Shown: piece after piece, positions 60,801 through 64,000 of the stretch
Layout of the letters: each line of letters begins with the position of its first letter
Numbering within the stretch: position 1 is the first letter of the stretch
Source of the DNA: Thecamonas trahens ATCC 50062
Taxonomy: Eukaryota > Apusozoa > Apusomonadida > Apusomonadidae
Direction of reading: 5' to 3'
Assembly: GCF_000142905.1 (NCBI RefSeq)
Contig: NW_013657661.1
Coordinates: forward strand, 237,684-301,683
DNA: 64,000 nucleotides
Program-made: the position numbers and the translations under genes
The notes under the pieces: model-generated
What the model was told of the DNA's origin: nothing
What the model saw: the letters and a program-made list of their open reading frames with translations, nothing else
Databases searched by the model: none

Positions 60801-62642
60801 GCGGCGGCCTTGTCCTCGACTGCCTTCATACGGAGGCGGAGCTTGGCAGCAGCAGCCGCACCCGGCGCGGTGAGGCCAAGCCCGGCGGCCTCAAGGTTGT
60901 CGAGGATCGAGCCCAGCTCGGCGTGCGAGTACGGCTTGTTGGGATCAAGCGCAGGGTAGGCCGACTCGACGGCCTTGGCGCCATCAACGAGGCGAGCGGC
61001 CTTGGTCTTGTCCGGCTCGTGCATGGCAACAGTCTTGGCCATGGCGGCCTGGCGCTTGTACGCCGCGCGGGTCTTGGCGGCGCGGGCCTGTTGGGCAGCA
61101 TCGAGCGGCTTGCGGCTACCGCCGTCGGAGGCCGGATCAGCGTCAAAGTCGCGAAGGACCGAGCCGACACCCGGCGACACGCCGCGCATGTCATCCATGG
61201 CAGCACGAGCCGAGTCAGACTGGTCGGCAAGGTCATTCTCCGACGCCGCCGTAATCTCCAGCGCCTCCGACCGCTTGCGCATCGACTCACGCCCACGGCG
61301 CGCCCGCGCAGACCGAGCCTGGGCTTGCTGTGATGCCTTGGCCTGCTCGGCCGCCAACCGACGGGCCTCGTCCTCTTCGGCGCGCTTGGCGGCAGCCTTC
61401 TTGTCCTCATACGCCGCCCGGACAGCTGAGGCTGCAGCACGGTGGTCAGCGCAGTAGAACGCCGGCGACGGCCCATCCGGATCGTTGTAGGCCTCGTCAC
61501 AGATGTCGGGGTACAGATAGTAGCCGGTGCCGGCAAGCGGGACCGAGCACATGCAGCACGAGAAGCAGCGGACGTGGAAAAATGCCCCCTCGGCCTTGAT
61601 CACTGGGTCGATGCCGAGCGCGGCCGAGCAGACCGGGCACGGATCCGCCGGCGAGTACGTGAGCGACGCGGTGCTTCCGCCGTCCTTGGAAGCGTCAAAC
61701 TCAGAGGCGAGAATGATGTGGACAGTGAGCTCGCCACCGTCAGCCGCGTCCGCACCGGCACCGGCGCCGGCGCCTGGCTCAACAAGCGCCACACCGACCT
61801 GGGTGTAGCGGTCCGAGAGCAGGGCAGTCAGCGCCGATGGCGACTCGGCAGCCAGCAGGGCAAGATGGTGGTTTGCCTGGTTGGCGCGCGTAGTGAGCAC
61901 GTGCTCGGTGACTGGCCCCGTTACAGCACCAAACTTGGAGATGGCCAACTCTAGCGGCAACGAGTCGTCTGACACCCGTGTGGCAGCAACAGCGCAGAGA
62001 TCTGGTATCGGAGCATTGGGACAACGAAGAGTGGAGGCGATCGTAACAGCGGTCAGCGGTGAGCATAAGGGTAAGGATGAGATGAGTACGTAAGCGAGTG
62101 TGATGGTGAGTGGGTGGGTGGGTGGATGGGTGGGGAGGGTGGGGGGGGTGGGGGGGTGGGGAGGGTGACTGACTGCGGGGGAGGGAGGGGGAGGGGGAGG
62201 GGGAGTGCTCTTCATCCACGCACCGTGGCCATGCAGGTTTTCGCCCATTTTTCGCCGGAAACCTGACGGACGCACGAGGGGGGGGGGGGGGGAGGGGGGA
62301 GGGGAGAAGGGGGAGGGGAGGGGGGCACAGGAGGAGAGCAGGACATGGGAGAAGCTACATACCGGACTCTACACGAAGAGCATGTGTCGGTTGCGCAGAA
62401 CGGAGAGTGCGGATGGCGACAGTGGCCTTGGTGGCCAGGTCGGTGGCGGCAAAGGCAGGAAAGCCAGTTAGGCGGACAGCAGCCGAGGCAGGCGTCCAGC
62501 CGTCCACCAGGGCAGAGAGCTCGGCTTCAAAGCCAGCTGGCGCAGTGCGGAGCGAGTCAACAGCCGTACTGAATGCTCCGCGGTAGGAGACTTCTCCCGC
62601 AGGCCCACCGGCTTTGGGAACCGTTCCCGATGTGCTCGCCAT
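57836..62642 (-). CDS. LIM-domain protein with a long Ala-rich helical rod
   Basis: About 1482 residues in two exons: 62642-62363 and 62001-57836. The 361-bp intron runs GTATGT...TACCAG, with CTGAC as a possible branch site. Residues 1-220 form a globular region I do not recognise. A single LIM-type double zinc finger follows (CPVCSAALGIDP...FHVRCFSCCMCSVPL...CDEAYNDPD....CADH). Then comes a charged coiled coil and roughly 1000 residues of Ala-rich amphipathic helices, resembling the talin/vinculin rod style. Three one-base breaks are spanned: near 60115, at 59142-59146 (A5 for A6 on the sense strand) and at 58782-58785 (A4 for A5). A cytoskeletal or adhesion-type scaffold is a reasonable guess only. 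No actin-binding motif identified. Confidence 0.7.
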
Positions 62643-63146
62643 GCTGTGATGATCGAGAGATGTGGTCAGACAGGCACGCCACGTCTCCCTCGTCACCGCT
62701 TTCTTCTGCCAGTCCGTCTGTCTGCTGACGGTCATGATGTGATCGATCCATCGACCCTACAGTCCGGACCGAGTCAAACGGGTCCGATCGGTGGTCCACA
62801 TAGCACCATCACAAGCTGCCATCGATCCGCACGACTGTGCGCAGAGCGACTGGAACAGGGGAGGTGGGGGGTGGGGAAGATCATGCGATCCACGACGTCG
62901 ACTCAACCGATACAAACTTCTACACACACACACACACACACACGCACACATTGATTTCTTAGCTATCTCCCCGATCTCCCGACGTAGTACATGGTCCGGA
63001 GCATGTTGACGTCACACGCATTCTCCATTCTTCACACGAAGAACCATTCGAATCACGGCAGTGAACAGTGATCATGCATGACTCCGACTGGATGCGGCGT
63101 CCCAACGTCATCCACATCTCTCTCTCTCGCACAGGGTGAGCAAGGG
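62643..63146. other. Divergent intergenic region, LIM gene / unknown gene
   Basis: 504 bp with lower GC than its surroundings and a (CA)n tract at about 62922-62950. No gene or tRNA recognised. CT-rich sequence (about 63115-63135) precedes ATG 63147. Confidence 0.6.
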
Positions 63147-64000
63147 ATGAAGGCACAGCTTGTGCATGCAGAGGTGCGCGAGAGTCTTATTCATCGCCGC
63201 CGGTTCCAGCATCTGGCGACGTGGCAGCGGCAGCGGGAGGCGGCGGCGAGCAGCAAGGCTGGTGACGTCGGACGACGGGGACGCGGGCCGGGACGGGGAC
63301 GGGGACGGGGACGGGGACGGCGACACACCACATGGGCAGCGTTTCCGGTGGGGAGTGCTGGCGGGAGGAGGGAGGAGGGAGGCGGACGGACAACAGGGGT
63401 TGCGTGTGTTCCGCTGCATGAGCCTCAACCGCCGCATGAGGCGCTCGCCCTCGCTACCGCCCGCTCGTCTCATGTCCTCTCGTTGGAGGCGGCCGACCCA
63501 CCGCTGGCTCGCCTCGCCGAGGTTCATCCGGACGGCGTCTCGTTTGTGGCACTACCGTTTGCGGGCTCCCCACCGGCGGTGTGGGCGGTCGATCCACCAG
63601 CTCGGGTGGTCGCCGGCCTAGGCTGGGCGCCACGCCATCGCATCTTTGCCCTCCGCCTTGCGCTCGGTCCGGCCAAGCCCGATCGCATCGTGTTTCTCGA
63701 CGGTTTGGCCGGCACCGAGCTGGCGCATGTCGAGCTGCCGGCGCAGATGGGCGAGGTCAGCTCCGGAAATGTGGTGGTGGCTGACGGGTTTGTTGCCGCA
63801 GGCTGGCTTGCTGACGATGTCTTTGCCATCGTTCTTACCTCTGGCTACCGGGTTGTTACTTGGGTTGATGGTGCTGGTGAGCCAGCACTGGCTGGCGTGG
63901 CCGATGTGCCGGACGTCGCGCTGGTGAAAGCGCTGGAAGGGATCAGCGACGTGAACTTTGACGTGCTGCCTGCAGCTGTGATGACGCGGGCGGGCGCAGC
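63147..64000 (+). CDS. Unknown protein, 3' truncated by the window end
   Basis: An open frame of 284 codons from ATG 63147 to the last base without a stop. It begins MKAQLVHAEVRESLIHRRRF. Near residue 50 it contains a Gly-Arg run from the GGGGAC repeat. From ~63400 on it has the balanced composition and G/C-rich third positions of the other genes here (for example FALRLALGPAKPDRIVFLDG and VVVADGFVAAGWLADDVFAIVL). No domain recognised. An opposite-strand frame at 63524-63829 is a shadow. The repeat could alternatively lie in a 5' UTR or intron, with the true start downstream. Confidence 0.45.
   Translation, partial: MKAQLVHAEVRESLIHRRRFQHLATWQRQREAAASSKAGDVGRRGRGPGRGRGRGRGRRHTTWAAFPVGSAGGRREEGGGRTTGVACVPLHEPQPPHEALALATARSSHVLSLEAADPPLARLAEVHPDGVSFVALPFAGSPPAVWAVDPPARVVAGLGWAPRHRIFALRLALGPAKPDRIVFLDGLAGTELAHVELPAQMGEVSSGNVVVADGFVAAGWLADDVFAIVLTSGYRVVTWVDGAGEPALAGVADVPDVALVKALEGISDVNFDVLPAAVMTRAGA
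63283..63327 (+). repeat. (GGGGAC)n repeat
   Basis: About seven hexanucleotide copies near the start of the last gene; if translated in its frame they encode Gly-Arg repeats. Confidence 0.85.

Noticed and set aside
63030-63070. Possible tRNA T-loop (ATTCGAAT) in the last intergenic region
   Set aside because: No matching T-stem, anticodon arm or acceptor pairing on either strand.

Overview
This is a GC-rich, gene-dense piece of a eukaryotic nuclear genome. The evidence is spliceosomal introns (GT...AG), mitochondrial proteins with targeting sequences (an M3 peptidase and MIC10), a prenylated DnaJ, anoctamin, COMMD10, chromodomain, RBR E3 and phosphoinositide-phosphatase genes, and a selenoprotein H gene whose in-frame TGA falls at the selenocysteine position. 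The gene set mixes animal-like families with a possible FAM227-type ciliary protein. That suggests a free-living heterotrophic flagellate, such as an apusomonad of the Thecamonas type, but the species is an inference.

Layout. 1-9.9 kb: the 3' part of a membrane protein with two ectodomain modules, an SPFH protein, an M3 metallopeptidase, poly(ADP-ribose) glycohydrolase, a Pro-rich membrane protein, and selenoprotein H with a candidate SECIS. 10-16.4 kb: one very large STAND-type protein (CHAT-like, NACHT, about 16 ankyrin repeats, MYND). 16.8-25 kb: a chromodomain protein, an IQ-DH-PH-PH-ARM RhoGEF, and a BTB protein. 25.3-34.9 kb: an ABCC transporter, a metallophosphoesterase, DNAJA, COMMD10, and a ZZ/SEC-C protein. 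35.4-46.6 kb: a polytopic RBR ubiquitin ligase, an anoctamin, a FAM227-like protein, and MIC10. 46.7-57.7 kb: INPP4 and a FYVE-myotubularin back to back, AMP deaminase, and an AIMP1/Arc1p-like protein. 57.8-64 kb: a LIM protein with a long Ala-rich helical rod, then an unfinished unknown gene.

Genes are close together. Convergent neighbours end 22-97 bp apart, and intergenic spaces hold C/G homopolymers and simple repeats. Three stretches of N lie in or beside such homopolymer-rich sequence. Introns are few: six are supported, each the only one in its gene and near the 5' end. Six genes are broken by a total of twelve single-base frameshifts. All twelve run in the same direction (one sense base missing) and most sit at short homopolymers, so base-calling undercalls are more likely than pseudogenes. 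CDS coordinates below span these breaks.

Functional links: INPP4 (PI(3,4)P2 to PI3P) and myotubularin (PI3P to PI) catalyse consecutive steps and share a 774-bp divergent intergenic region. The M3 peptidase and MIC10 act in mitochondria. The rest looks like an ordinary mix of housekeeping and signalling genes, with several unusual domain architectures.
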